From contig CALHZD010000117.1 in assembly GCA_938040985.1 (NCBI GenBank), positions 1 through 6,332 on the forward strand: a DNA stretch of 6,332 bases, given 5' to 3'. The DNA comes from an uncultured Propionivibrio sp. GTDB lineage: Bacteria; Pseudomonadota; Gammaproteobacteria; Burkholderiales; Rhodocyclaceae. This document shows positions 1 through 5,820 of the stretch, in pieces. The position numbers and the translations under genes are program-made. The stretch's first letter is position 1, and the number at the start of each line of letters is the position of its first letter. The notes beneath the pieces are model-generated. The model did not search any database. It was given only the letters and a program-made list of their open reading frames with translations, and was not told where the DNA came from.

Positions 1-117
1 GCCAACGAGATCATCCCCTTCATGAAAAAAGCCGCCAAGGTGAACATCGAAAGCGGTGTCATGAAAAAGGAACCGGCTGACTATTCAACGCTGATCGACA
101 CCTCATTCATCCAATAA
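1..117 (+). CDS. ABC transporter substrate-binding protein, C-terminal end (partial)
   Basis: Frame 1 is open from the first base and stops at TAA 115-117, giving the last 38 residues of a protein that begins outside the window. The residues visible (ending in DYSTLIDTSFIQ) are a lysine-rich helix and tail without a diagnostic motif, so the family call rests mainly on context. The next two genes are a NitT/TauT-type permease and ATPase, and in such operons the periplasmic binding protein is commonly first. It would capture the substrate in the periplasm and deliver it to the permease. The substrate (sulfonate, taurine, nitrate, pyrimidine precursor or other) cannot be told from this fragment. 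A terminator-like hairpin follows 27 bases after the stop. Confidence 0.6.
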   Translation, partial: ANEIIPFMKKAAKVNIESGVMKKEPADYSTLIDTSFIQ

Positions 118-144
118 ACCGGACGGCACCGTCCATGCTCATAG

Positions 145-179
145 ACCGGCATGCAAGGCTTCTTTACATGCCGGTTTTT
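145..179 (+). terminator. Intrinsic terminator or attenuator inside the ABC operon
   Basis: A perfect 9-bp stem, ACCGGCATG (145-153) with CATGCCGGT (167-175), encloses a 13-nt loop and runs into five T residues (175-179). This is the classical form of a rho-independent terminator. It lies between the putative binding-protein gene and the permease gene, both on the plus strand. It could partly stop transcription, so that the binding protein is made in excess over the membrane parts, or the permease may have its own promoter in the remaining 36 bases; I see no convincing promoter there. Confidence 0.72.
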
Positions 180-215
180 CCTGCCTAGACATACAGACGC
201 CGCCTAGACGCCCGC

Positions 216-1025
216 ATGACACAATTACGCTCTTCGCCGTTCAGCCGCATTCTGCGCCCGCTACGTCCGGTATCGCCCTTTGCGCGTGTCGTGCTGGGCA
301 CATCCTTTTTTGTCATTTTTGTCGCTTTCTGGGGACTCATCACCCACCTTGGCTTCGTCTCCCCGACCTTTCTCGCCAGCCCGACAACCATGCTGCGCGA
401 AGGATGGCTGCTCTTTACCGAATACGGCTTTGCCAAGGATATCGGGATGACCGTCTGGCGTGTGCTGGCCGGATTTCTTCTGGCAACGCTTATCGCCGTA
501 CCGCTCGGCATCAGCATGGGCGCCTACAAGCCTGTCGAAGCCTTCTTTGAGCCTTTCGTATCCTTTTGCCGTTATCTGCCTGCTTCCGCATTTATTCCCC
601 TGCTCATTCTCTGGACCGGCATCGGCGAGTTGCAGAAAATCCTCGTCATCTTCATCGGCGCCGTTTTTCAGATTACCCTGATGGTCGCCGTCATCGTCGG
701 CAGCGCGCGGTGCGATCTCGTTGAAGCCGCCTACACGCTGGGGGCGCGCAAACACGGCATCGTCCGCCGCGTCCTCATTCCCGGCGCGGCGCCGGAAATC
801 GCCGAAGCGCTCCGCCTCGTCCTCGGCTGGGCGTGGACATACGTCATCGTTGCCGAACTGATCGGCGCCTCCTCCGGCATCGGTCACATGATCATCGAAA
901 GCCAGACGCTGCTCAACACCGGGCAAATCATCTTCGGCATCATCGTTATCGGCATCATCGGCCTGATTTCCGACCTGGCTTTCAAATACGCCAACCGCCG
1001 CCTGTTCATCTGGAGCACGCTGTGA
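216..1025 (+). CDS. ABC transporter permease, NitT/TauT (SsuC/TauC-like) family
   Basis: This 269-residue inner-membrane protein should form the translocation channel of an importer, probably as a homodimer with two copies of the downstream ATPase. Hydrophobic segments lie at about residues 24-44, 82-104, 122-137, 141-163, 198-220 and 236-258, the six-helix pattern of the BPD_transp_1 fold. The cytoplasmic coupling loop has the EAA signature: E170-A-A, G176-A, and P189-G190. Length is normal for SsuC/TauC-like permeases. The ATG at 216 has no clear Shine-Dalgarno sequence, but no better start fits the usual N-terminal length. The stop codon overlaps the GTG start of the ATPase gene. The family is secure; the substrate is not, since the family also serves nitrate, taurine, alkanesulfonates and thiamine precursors. 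Confidence 0.92.
   Translation: MTQLRSSPFSRILRPLRPVSPFARVVLGTSFFVIFVAFWGLITHLGFVSPTFLASPTTMLREGWLLFTEYGFAKDIGMTVWRVLAGFLLATLIAVPLGISMGAYKPVEAFFEPFVSFCRYLPASAFIPLLILWTGIGELQKILVIFIGAVFQITLMVAVIVGSARCDLVEAAYTLGARKHGIVRRVLIPGAAPEIAEALRLVLGWAWTYVIVAELIGASSGIGHMIIESQTLLNTGQIIFGIIVIGIIGLISDLAFKYANRRLFIWSTL
1012..1015 (+). promoter_or_regulatory. Shine-Dalgarno GGAG that decides the ATPase start
   Basis: GGAG at 1012-1015 lies six bases before the GTG at 1022, inside the last codons of the permease. The reading frame is open further upstream, but that part reads as out-of-frame permease sequence, so this site supports the short start. Confidence 0.6.
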
Positions 1026-1831
1026 ACCAGCACGTCGCGCCATCCGCCGCCCCGCCCATCCTGCGTATCGAAGGCGTGACGCGCACCTTTTGCGGCGTGC
1101 ATGGCGGCTCGGCGACGCAAGCGCTTAGCCCGATCGACTTCAGCGTCATGGAAAACGATTTTGTCACCATTCTCGGCCCCTCCGGTTGCGGCAAATCGAC
1201 CCTGCTGCGCATCATCGCCGGCCTCGACCATCCCAGCGCCGGGCAAGTTTTCCTGGATGGACAGCCTGTCGTCGGTCCGGGGCCGGAACGCGGCATGGTC
1301 TTCCAAAGCTATACGCTGTTTCCCTGGCTGACGGTGGAAGAAAATATCCGCTTCGGCCTGCGCGAGCGCGGCGTTCAGGAAGCCATACAAAAAGAGCGCA
1401 GCGATTATTTCATCGCGCGCGTCGGCCTGCGCGGCTTTGAGCGGCATTACCCCAAGCAGCTTTCCGGCGGCATGCAACAGCGCACGGCGATTGCCCGCGC
1501 ACTGGCTAACGATCCGCGCATCCTGCTGCTCGACGAGCCGTTCGGCGCGCTCGACAATCAAACGCGCGCACAGATGCAGGAACTCCTGCTCGGTATCTGG
1601 GAAACATCACAAAAAACCGTGCTGTTCGTCACCCACGACATCGACGAAGCCATTTTCATGGCCAGCCGCATCGTCGTTATGAGCGCGCGCCCCGGCCGCT
1701 TCAAGACCGAGCTGGCCGTCGACATGCCGCATCCGCGCCACTACACGCTGAAGACGACGGCGCCTTTCATGGCGCTCAAGGCCCATCTGGCTGAAGAAAT
1801 CCGCGCGGAAATTCCCCCGCTCGGCCAGTAA
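1022..1831 (+). CDS. ABC transporter ATP-binding protein, NitT/TauT (SsuB/TauB-like) family
   Basis: This cytoplasmic ATPase powers the importer. From the GTG at 1022 it has 269 residues, typical for the family. All motifs are intact: Walker A GPSGCGKST (52-60), Q-loop Q95 in FQSYTLFPW, the signature LSGGMQQR (147-154), Walker B ILLLDE (167-172) followed by the D-loop (ALD, 176-178), and switch H205 in VTHDIDEA. The FPWLTVEEN stretch after the Q-loop is characteristic of SsuB/TauB-like proteins. The frame stays open to about 833, but residues from that extension are an Arg/His-rich shadow of the permease, so the start is placed at GTG, which overlaps the permease stop as GTGA and has a Shine-Dalgarno sequence. 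The overlap implies translational coupling. It is the last gene of the operon; a repeat cluster follows. Confidence 0.93.
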   Translation: MNQHVAPSAAPPILRIEGVTRTFCGVHGGSATQALSPIDFSVMENDFVTILGPSGCGKSTLLRIIAGLDHPSAGQVFLDGQPVVGPGPERGMVFQSYTLFPWLTVEENIRFGLRERGVQEAIQKERSDYFIARVGLRGFERHYPKQLSGGMQQRTAIARALANDPRILLLDEPFGALDNQTRAQMQELLLGIWETSQKTVLFVTHDIDEAIFMASRIVVMSARPGRFKTELAVDMPHPRHYTLKTTAPFMALKAHLAEEIRAEIPPLGQ

Positions 1832-1846
1832 AACCAGCAGGCGCCG

Positions 1847-1965
1847 CTGGAGTCCGCGTAAACAGGGCGTCTCCGGGCAGGCGCCCTGAAACCCGCATGG
1901 ATAAAGAATCTCCATGCGGATGCTCGAGAATGCCTATCTACGCGGGTTTCAGAGGGTTGGTCGGG
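1847..1965 (+). repeat. Left array of ~40-bp palindromic units (3 units) with linker
   Basis: Three related units start at about 1847 (CTGGAGTCCGCGTAAACAGG), 1886 (CTGAAACCCGCATGGATAAA) and 1925 (CGAGAATGCCTATCTACGCG), so the period is 39 bp. The third unit is in inverted orientation compared with the first two. Within the second unit CCGCATGGA (1893-1901) and TCCATGCGG (1911-1919) form a perfect 9-bp stem with a 9-nt loop. The array begins 15 bases after the ATPase stop, so its hairpins may stabilise or end the ABC transcript, though no T-tract follows them. The sequence after the last unit (AGAGGGTTGGTCGGGC, 1950-1965) reappears after the right-hand array. Confidence 0.7.
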
Positions 1966-1977
1966 CACAGTATTCTA

Positions 1978-2053
1978 GTTTATATTTTTTGATGCCCTGA
2001 ACCCCGCGTATTTAGGGCATTTCCGGGCATTTTATGTTTTCTGCCCTGTTTTT
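1978..2053 (+). repeat. T-rich ~75-bp repeat, copy 1
   Basis: This is the first of three copies (others at 2158 and 6113). It starts GTTTATATTTTTTGATGCCC and ends TTTTATGTTTTCTGCCCTG followed by a T run. The middle contains a 7-bp perfect inverted repeat, ATGCCCT (1992-1998) with AGGGCAT (2014-2020), and resembles one 40-bp array unit (CTGAACCCCGCG at 1997). TTTATRTTTT occurs near both ends as a short direct repeat. No coding potential is apparent. Confidence 0.72.
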
Positions 2054-2061
2054 TGAGTTTC

Positions 2062-2152
2062 GGAAGGCGCTCCGAAAGCACCAATAGCAGCTTAACTTTG
2101 CCAAAAAACAAGGCGAGATCAATGCAGCATTCCTGCAAGGGAAGCCGTTATT
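2062..2152 (-). repeat. Inverted-repeat element, copy A (short form)
   Basis: Between AATAGCAGCTTAACTTTGCC (2083-2102) and CTGCAAGGGAAGCCGTTATT (2133-2152), which are imperfect inverted repeats, lie about 30 bases. The ends match those of copy C at 5689-5801 in opposite orientation. The flank GGAAGGCGCTCCGAAAGC (2062-2079) also matches the reverse complement of 5802-5820, so the shared unit extends beyond the inverted repeats. TTTCGGA (2058-2064) and TCCGAAA (2071-2077) form a 7-bp hairpin there. With about 70 bp between its outer ends it is an internally shortened relative of copies B and C. Confidence 0.6.
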
Positions 2153-2157
2153 TTCCA

Positions 2158-2232
2158 GTTTATGTTTTTTGATGCCCTGAGCCCCTTGTGTTTAAAGGGC
2201 CTCATGGCATTTTATGTTTTCTGGCCTGTTTA
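2158..2232 (+). repeat. T-rich ~75-bp repeat, copy 2
   Basis: This copy starts GTTTATGTTTTTTGATGCCC exactly 180 bases after copy 1 and ends TTTTATGTTTTCTGGCCTG. The centre differs from copy 1 (GAGCCCCTTGTG instead of GAACCCCGCGTA) but the CCC...GGG pairing potential is kept. Together with the following degenerate element it looks like a diverged tandem duplicate of the preceding unit. Confidence 0.7.
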
Positions 2233-2261
2233 TACGGGCTTGAGAGCGTTTTTTTGTTACC

Positions 2262-2337
2262 CCCTCGGCCCGTCGGGCAGCGCTCCTTTAAAAAGAGGAA
2301 CGAAGGATTCAAACAAGCATTCTGGCAAAGGAAGGGG
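2262..2337 (-). repeat. Degenerate inverted-repeat element (copy D remnant)
   Basis: The segment GCATTCTGGCAAAGGAAGGG (2317-2336) aligns with the end of copy A (GCATTCCTGCAAGGGAAGCC, 2127-2146), 190 bases earlier. The preceding A/G-rich stretch (about 2290-2310) also aligns with 2103-2120, and AGCGCTCC near 2280 recalls the GGAAGCGCTCC flank of the family. The other terminal repeat is not recognisable, so this is called a remnant. It runs directly into copy B. Confidence 0.4.
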
Positions 2338-2439
2338 CTATCGCTCGGCTTTGTAAAAGACAAGGCGGCGAGCCGCAGACAGCGCTCCAGTACGCTAAGG
2401 CAAGGCCAAGGCCGTATTGTGCAAAGACAACCGCTATAG
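2338..2439 (-). repeat. Inverted-repeat element, copy B, supplying the orn stop codon
   Basis: The ends CTATCGCTCGGCTTTGT (2338-2354) and GCAAAGACAACCGCTATAG (2421-2439) are imperfect inverted repeats. The interior aligns with the reverse complement of copy C, including AAGGCGG..GCCGCAGACAG (from 2362) and GGCCAAGGCCGTATTG (2404-2419). Read from orn, its first bases are CTATAGCGG, which contain the last Leu codon and the TAG stop of orn (2434-2436). On the minus strand the hairpin GCGG-CTCG-CCGC (2376-2365) is followed by CTTGTCTTTT, so the element may also act as the orn terminator; this function is inferred. Confidence 0.65.
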
Positions 2440-2979
2440 GGCGATGAAGTGTTGCCGGTAATACTTCAGTTCCTCAATCGACTCGCGGATGTCGGCCAGC
2501 GCCGTATGCGCCGAGCGTTTGACAACCCCCCTGGCAACCTGGGGTTTCCAGCGCTTGCACAATTCCTTGAGCGTGCTGACGTCGAGGTTGCGGTAGTGGA
2601 ACCAGCTCTCCAGCTGCGGCATGTAGCGCACCATAAAACGGCGATCCTGGCTGATGGTATTGCCGCACAGCGGGCTGGCGCCCTTGGGGACATACTGGCG
2701 CACGAAGTCAAGCGCCAGCGCCTCGGCGGCGGCCTCATCAAGCGTCGAGGCGCGCACGCGCTCAATGAGGCCGGAACGGCCGTGCGTCGATTTGTTCCAG
2801 TTATCCATCGCGTCGAGCAGTTCGTCGGACTGATGCACCACCCAGGACGGCGATTCGGCGATGACATTCAGTTCGCTATCCGTGACGATCATCGCCAATT
2901 CAATGATGCGTTCGCGTTCGGGGTCCAGGCCGGTCATTTCCATATCCAGCCAGATAAGGTAATTGGTGTTCTGTGCCAT
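2434..2979 (-). CDS. orn: Oligoribonuclease (DEDDh 3'-5' exoribonuclease)
   Basis: Orn degrades 2-5 nt RNA fragments, including pGpG from cyclic-di-GMP turnover, to mononucleotides in the cytoplasm, the last step of mRNA decay. The 181-residue protein has every catalytic residue at the E. coli position: D12 and E14 in LDMEMTGLDP (Exo I), D112 in SQDRRFM (Exo II), and H158 with D163 in HTALADIRES (Exo III). The C-terminus YYRQHFIAL also matches the family, so the protein is complete. The ATG (complement of 2977-2979) has only a weak purine stretch upstream. The gene is transcribed away from the M48 protease gene, whose likely ATG is 17 bases off. Its stop codon lies inside a repeat element (copy B). 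Confidence 0.97.
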   Translation of the reverse strand: MAQNTNYLIWLDMEMTGLDPERERIIELAMIVTDSELNVIAESPSWVVHQSDELLDAMDNWNKSTHGRSGLIERVRASTLDEAAAEALALDFVRQYVPKGASPLCGNTISQDRRFMVRYMPQLESWFHYRNLDVSTLKELCKRWKPQVARGVVKRSAHTALADIRESIEELKYYRQHFIAL

Positions 2980-2984
2980 ATAAT

Positions 2985-2997
2985 TTCAGACTCTGAA
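2985..2997. promoter_or_regulatory. 13-bp palindrome in the orn / M48 divergent gap
   Basis: TTCAGA-C-TCTGAA is a perfect inverted repeat with a one-base centre. It occupies most of the 17-bp gap between two divergent start codons and touches the A of the ATG at 2997. It could be an operator seen by both genes or a chance short palindrome. No sigma70-like promoter boxes fit in the gap, so at least one promoter would have to lie within the opposite gene. Confidence 0.25.
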
Positions 2998-4280
2998 TGA
3001 GCCCGTTATTTTCTCATAGCCCGATGACGAATAGTTTTACGCTGGTCTTTATTATTGCCCTCACCCTCACGGTCTGCCTGCGAATCTGGCTGGCCTGGCG
3101 TCAAATCCGCCATGTCCGCAAACACCGCGACCGTGTTCCCGCCCAGTTTGCCGACCGCATCACGCTGGCCGCACACCAGAAAGCCGCCGATTACTGCGTG
3201 GCGCGCACGCGCATCGGCTTCATTGCGCTGGCGATTGAAATTGCGCTGTTGCTTGCCTGGACGCTGGGCGGCGGTCTGCAATATTTGTATGAATTCTGGT
3301 CGGCGCGGCTTGGTGACGGCTTGGCAAGCGGTCTCGCCTTGATTTTCAGCGTGACAGCGATTTCCGGCCTCGTCGATCTGCCGTTATCGCTCTATCTGCA
3401 ATTCGTCGTCGAAGAACGTTTCGGCTTCAACCGCATGACGCTGAAACTGTTTTTTGCCGACCTTGCCAAGCACACCGTACTCGGCCTGGTCATCGGCACG
3501 CCCGTACTGCTTACCGTGCTCTGGCTGATGGCGCGCATGGGGGCGCTGTGGTGGCTTTATGTTTGGCTGTTCTGGTGCGCGTTCAACCTGCTCATCCTGT
3601 TCATTTACCCGACCTGGATTGCGCCGCTGTTCAACAAATTCTCGCCGCTTGACGATGCGCCGCTGCGCGCGCGCATTGAGGCCCTGCTGGCCCGCTGCGG
3701 CTTTGCCGTTTCCGGCCTGTTTGTCATGGACGGCTCAAAACGTTCCAGCCACGGCAATGCCTATTTCACCGGCTTTGGCAAAACCAAGCGCATCGTTTTC
3801 TTCGACACGCTGCTCACCCGCCTGCAGGCCGGGGAAATCGAGGCCGTGCTCGCGCATGAACTGGGACATTTCAAGCATCACCACGTCATCCAGCGCATTG
3901 TCCTGATGTTCGGCCTGTCGCTCGGCTTTCTCGCACTGCTCGGGCAATTGATCGACGCCGACTGGTTTTATCGCGGTCTCGGCGTCGAAGCGCACAGCAC
4001 GGCGCTGGCCCTGATTTTGTTCTTCCTCATCGCACCGGTTTTCACTTTCCTGCTGACGCCGCTGGCAAACGGCCTGTCGCGCCGGCACGAATTCGAGGCC
4101 GACCGCTATGCTGCCCGGCAATCCTCGGCCGACGAGCTGGTTAAAGCGCTGGTCAAGCTTTATGAAGACAACGCCGCCACACTGACGCCCGACCCGCTGC
4201 ACTCGCTGTTTTACGATTCGCACCCGCCGGCAGCGCTGCGCATCGCCCATCTTTCCCCGACCTCATCCGCCGCATCTTGA
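2997..4280 (+). CDS. M48 family integral-membrane metalloprotease, Ste24 (CAAX protease 1)-like
   Basis: This is a zinc endopeptidase of the inner membrane, 427 residues, in subfamily M48A. Zinc ligands are H287 and H291 with catalytic E288 in HELGH, and probably E365 in RRHEFEAD. The conserved block SSHGNAYFTGFGKTKRIVFFD (250-270) is typical of Ste24 rather than of the shorter HtpX. Hydrophobic segments occur at about 13-33, 72-92, 107-136, 160-178, 183-206, 301-318 and 335-357, as expected of the Ste24 multi-helix barrel. Bacteria lack a CAAX-prenylation pathway, so the native substrate is unknown; membrane-protein quality control is plausible. ATG 2997 and ATG 3024 (giving 418 residues) are both possible and neither has a good Shine-Dalgarno sequence. 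The stop overlaps the rsgA start, so the two are coupled. Confidence 0.93.
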   Translation: MSPLFSHSPMTNSFTLVFIIALTLTVCLRIWLAWRQIRHVRKHRDRVPAQFADRITLAAHQKAADYCVARTRIGFIALAIEIALLLAWTLGGGLQYLYEFWSARLGDGLASGLALIFSVTAISGLVDLPLSLYLQFVVEERFGFNRMTLKLFFADLAKHTVLGLVIGTPVLLTVLWLMARMGALWWLYVWLFWCAFNLLILFIYPTWIAPLFNKFSPLDDAPLRARIEALLARCGFAVSGLFVMDGSKRSSHGNAYFTGFGKTKRIVFFDTLLTRLQAGEIEAVLAHELGHFKHHHVIQRIVLMFGLSLGFLALLGQLIDADWFYRGLGVEAHSTALALILFFLIAPVFTFLLTPLANGLSRRHEFEADRYAARQSSADELVKALVKLYEDNAATLTPDPLHSLFYDSHPPAALRIAHLSPTSSAAS

Positions 4281-5143
4281 ACGCCTCCGGCACCGTCATC
4301 GCCGCGCACGGGCGGCAATACCGCGTAGAACTCGATGGCGGGAAAATCCTCGGCTGCTTTACGCGCGGCAAAAAGAGCGAACTTGCCTGCGGCGACCGGG
4401 TAAGCGTTCGATACAGCGATGGCGACCAGGGCGTCATCGAGACTATTGCGTCACGTCGTTCGCTGCTCTACCGTTCCAATGCCTTCCGGGAAAAGCTGAT
4501 TGCCGCCAATGTCAGCCAGATCATTATCGTCGTCGCCACCGAACCTTCTTTTTCCGACGAACTGGTCACGCGCTGCCTGGTTGCCGCCGAAAGCCAGAAT
4601 CTGCGCGCACTGATCGTCCTCAATAAATGCGACCTCACGGATCGGGTACCCGCCGCGGAAGCGGCGCTGGCGCCTTTCGCGCGCATCGGCTACCCGCTGC
4701 TCAAACTGTCTGCATGGGCCGACGCAAGCGCGCTACGGCCTTTTTTATCCGGGCAGACCAGCGTGCTCGTCGGCCAGTCAGGCATGGGCAAATCGACGCT
4801 GATCAACGCGCTACTGCCGGGAGTACAGGCCGCCACGCGCGAAATTTCAACGGCGCTGGATACCGGCAAGCACACGACGACGCATGCCACGCTGTACCGG
4901 CTTGATGCGCAGTCGGCATTGATCGACTCGCCAGGTCTGCAAGCCTTTGGCCTGCACCATCTCGCGCCGGAAGCCATCGAGCGCGCTTTTCCCGAATTAC
5001 GCCCATTTCTCGGCCAATGCCGTTTCCGGGATTGCCGCCACGCACGCGAACCGGATTGCGCCGTCCGCGCCGCATTAACACGCGGCGAACTCGATGCGCG
5101 CCGCTACGCCGCCTTCCAGCGACTTCTCTCGGAAACGGGCTGA
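4277..5143 (+). CDS. rsgA: Ribosome small-subunit-dependent GTPase A (circularly permuted)
   Basis: RsgA (YjeQ) binds the 30S subunit late in assembly and hydrolyses GTP to check and release it. The 288-residue product has an N-terminal OB-fold (about 1-65, with TRGKKSELACGDRV at 29-42), a permuted GTPase with G4 NKCD (116-119) before the P-loop GQSGMGKST (166-174), the switch threonines near 199-202 and G3 DSPG (217-220), and a C-terminal zinc site C248, C253, H255, C261 with the same spacing as in E. coli. The start must be TTG 4277, since no ATG occurs before M170; it overlaps the protease stop as TTGA and has no visible Shine-Dalgarno, which points to translation by re-initiation. The P-loop has Met where Val is more usual; this should not affect binding. 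Confidence 0.96.
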   Translation: MNASGTVIAAHGRQYRVELDGGKILGCFTRGKKSELACGDRVSVRYSDGDQGVIETIASRRSLLYRSNAFREKLIAANVSQIIIVVATEPSFSDELVTRCLVAAESQNLRALIVLNKCDLTDRVPAAEAALAPFARIGYPLLKLSAWADASALRPFLSGQTSVLVGQSGMGKSTLINALLPGVQAATREISTALDTGKHTTTHATLYRLDAQSALIDSPGLQAFGLHHLAPEAIERAFPELRPFLGQCRFRDCRHAREPDCAVRAALTRGELDARRYAAFQRLLSETG

Positions 5144-5260
5144 AACAAACGGCGTGCCAATCCCCGGCATTGCCGAAAAATCCGGGCGGAACAAATCATT
5201 TCGGAAGGCGAACATGATAAGCTGGCACCCATCTCATCCAATTCATTCCGAATCTCACGT

Positions 5261-5689
5261 ATGGATACCCCCAAGGACGCAGCGCCCTTGCCGTCTCCCG
5301 CCGAGCGGGCGCGCCAGCTGCTCAGGCAGCTTCAGGACAGCTATCCGGTTTTCGCCAACTACTCACCGCTGGCCATCGGTATCGACAAGCAGATCCTTGC
5401 CCAGCAGCCGGAAACGGAGCGCAAACTTCTGCGTCTGGCGCTCGGCATGCATACGCATTCGACGCGCTATCTGAGAACCTTTGAAAAAGCGACGCACCGT
5501 TTCGCTCTTGACGGCCAGCAAATCGTCGAAATCAGCGACGAACACCGTCAGCACGCTACGGAAATTTTGCGCGAACGCCTGCGCAAAGCGGCCGAACGCA
5601 AAAAGGCTCTGCGCGCGGCCGAAGCCGAAGCACAGCGGCGGACGGAAAAACTCAACCGGCTCGTCGCCAAATTCGGCAAGGAACGCTGA
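5261..5689 (+). CDS. proQ: ProQ/FinO-domain RNA chaperone (minimal type)
   Basis: The 142-residue basic protein carries a FinO/ProQ RNA-binding domain at about residues 15-105: YPVFANYSPLAIGI (28-41), the LRLALGMHTHSTRYL block (57-71), and HRFALDG (79-85). Proteins of this family bind structured sRNAs and transcript 3' ends and affect mRNA stability and base pairing. The C-terminal part (about 100-140) is Lys/Arg/Glu-rich, probably helical or coiled. It lacks the Tudor-like C-terminal domain of E. coli ProQ (about 230 residues), like the short Neisseria protein. The ATG at 5261 follows a 117-bp gap after rsgA without a clear Shine-Dalgarno. The stop codon TGA directly abuts repeat element C. 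The domain call is firm; orthology to E. coli ProQ is less so. Confidence 0.88.
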   Translation: MDTPKDAAPLPSPAERARQLLRQLQDSYPVFANYSPLAIGIDKQILAQQPETERKLLRLALGMHTHSTRYLRTFEKATHRFALDGQQIVEISDEHRQHATEILRERLRKAAERKKALRAAEAEAQRRTEKLNRLVAKFGKER

Positions 5690-5820
5690 ATAACGGCTTC
5701 CTTTGCCAATACACGGCGTTGCTATGTTGGCCTGGCCTGGCCGTACGGCTCGTACTGTCTGCGGCTTACCGCCTTACCTTTGGCAAAGCCGAGCCGCTAT
5801 TAAGCTTTCGGAGCGCTTCC
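5689..5820 (+). repeat. Inverted-repeat (MITE-like) element, copy C, abutting the proQ stop
   Basis: The outer ends AATAACGGCTTCCTTTGCC (5689-5707) and GGCAAAGCCGAGCCGCTATT (5782-5801) are inverted repeats differing at only a few positions, so the 113-bp unit could fold into one long hairpin. Inside are the tandem GGCCTGGCCTGGCC (about 5729-5742) and a small hairpin GCGG-CTTA-CCGC (5761-5772) followed by CTTACCTTT. The flank AAGCTTTCGGAGCGCTTCC (5802-5820) is shared, in opposite orientation, with copy A. The first base is the last base of the proQ stop codon. It may serve as the proQ 3' end or terminator. No transposase is encoded, so it would be non-autonomous if mobile. Confidence 0.7.

Noticed and set aside
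833..1021. N-terminal extension of the ATPase frame
   Set aside because: It is a His/Arg-rich shadow of the permease gene; the family length and the Shine-Dalgarno at 1012 support the GTG at 1022.
1834..1850. Terminator directly after the ATPase gene (CCAGC...GCTGG)
   Set aside because: The stem is only 5 bp and no T-tract follows, so it does not meet the form of an intrinsic terminator.
2162..2439. Two short plus-strand open frames in the left repeat cluster (64 and 83 codons)
   Set aside because: They run through repeat copies, end in element B, and show no domain, no good ribosome-binding site and no codon pattern like the neighbouring genes.
2449..3000. 183-codon plus-strand frame opposite orn
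   Set aside because: It is antisense to a gene with all catalytic residues conserved; its His/Arg/Val-rich product is typical of an antisense shadow.
5214..5474. Alternative start ATG at 5214 with a good GGAAGG Shine-Dalgarno, in a different frame from proQ
   Set aside because: The product is Arg/Ser/Pro-rich with no domain, while the overlapping proQ frame has clear FinO/ProQ motifs. A coincidental leader peptide is not excluded.
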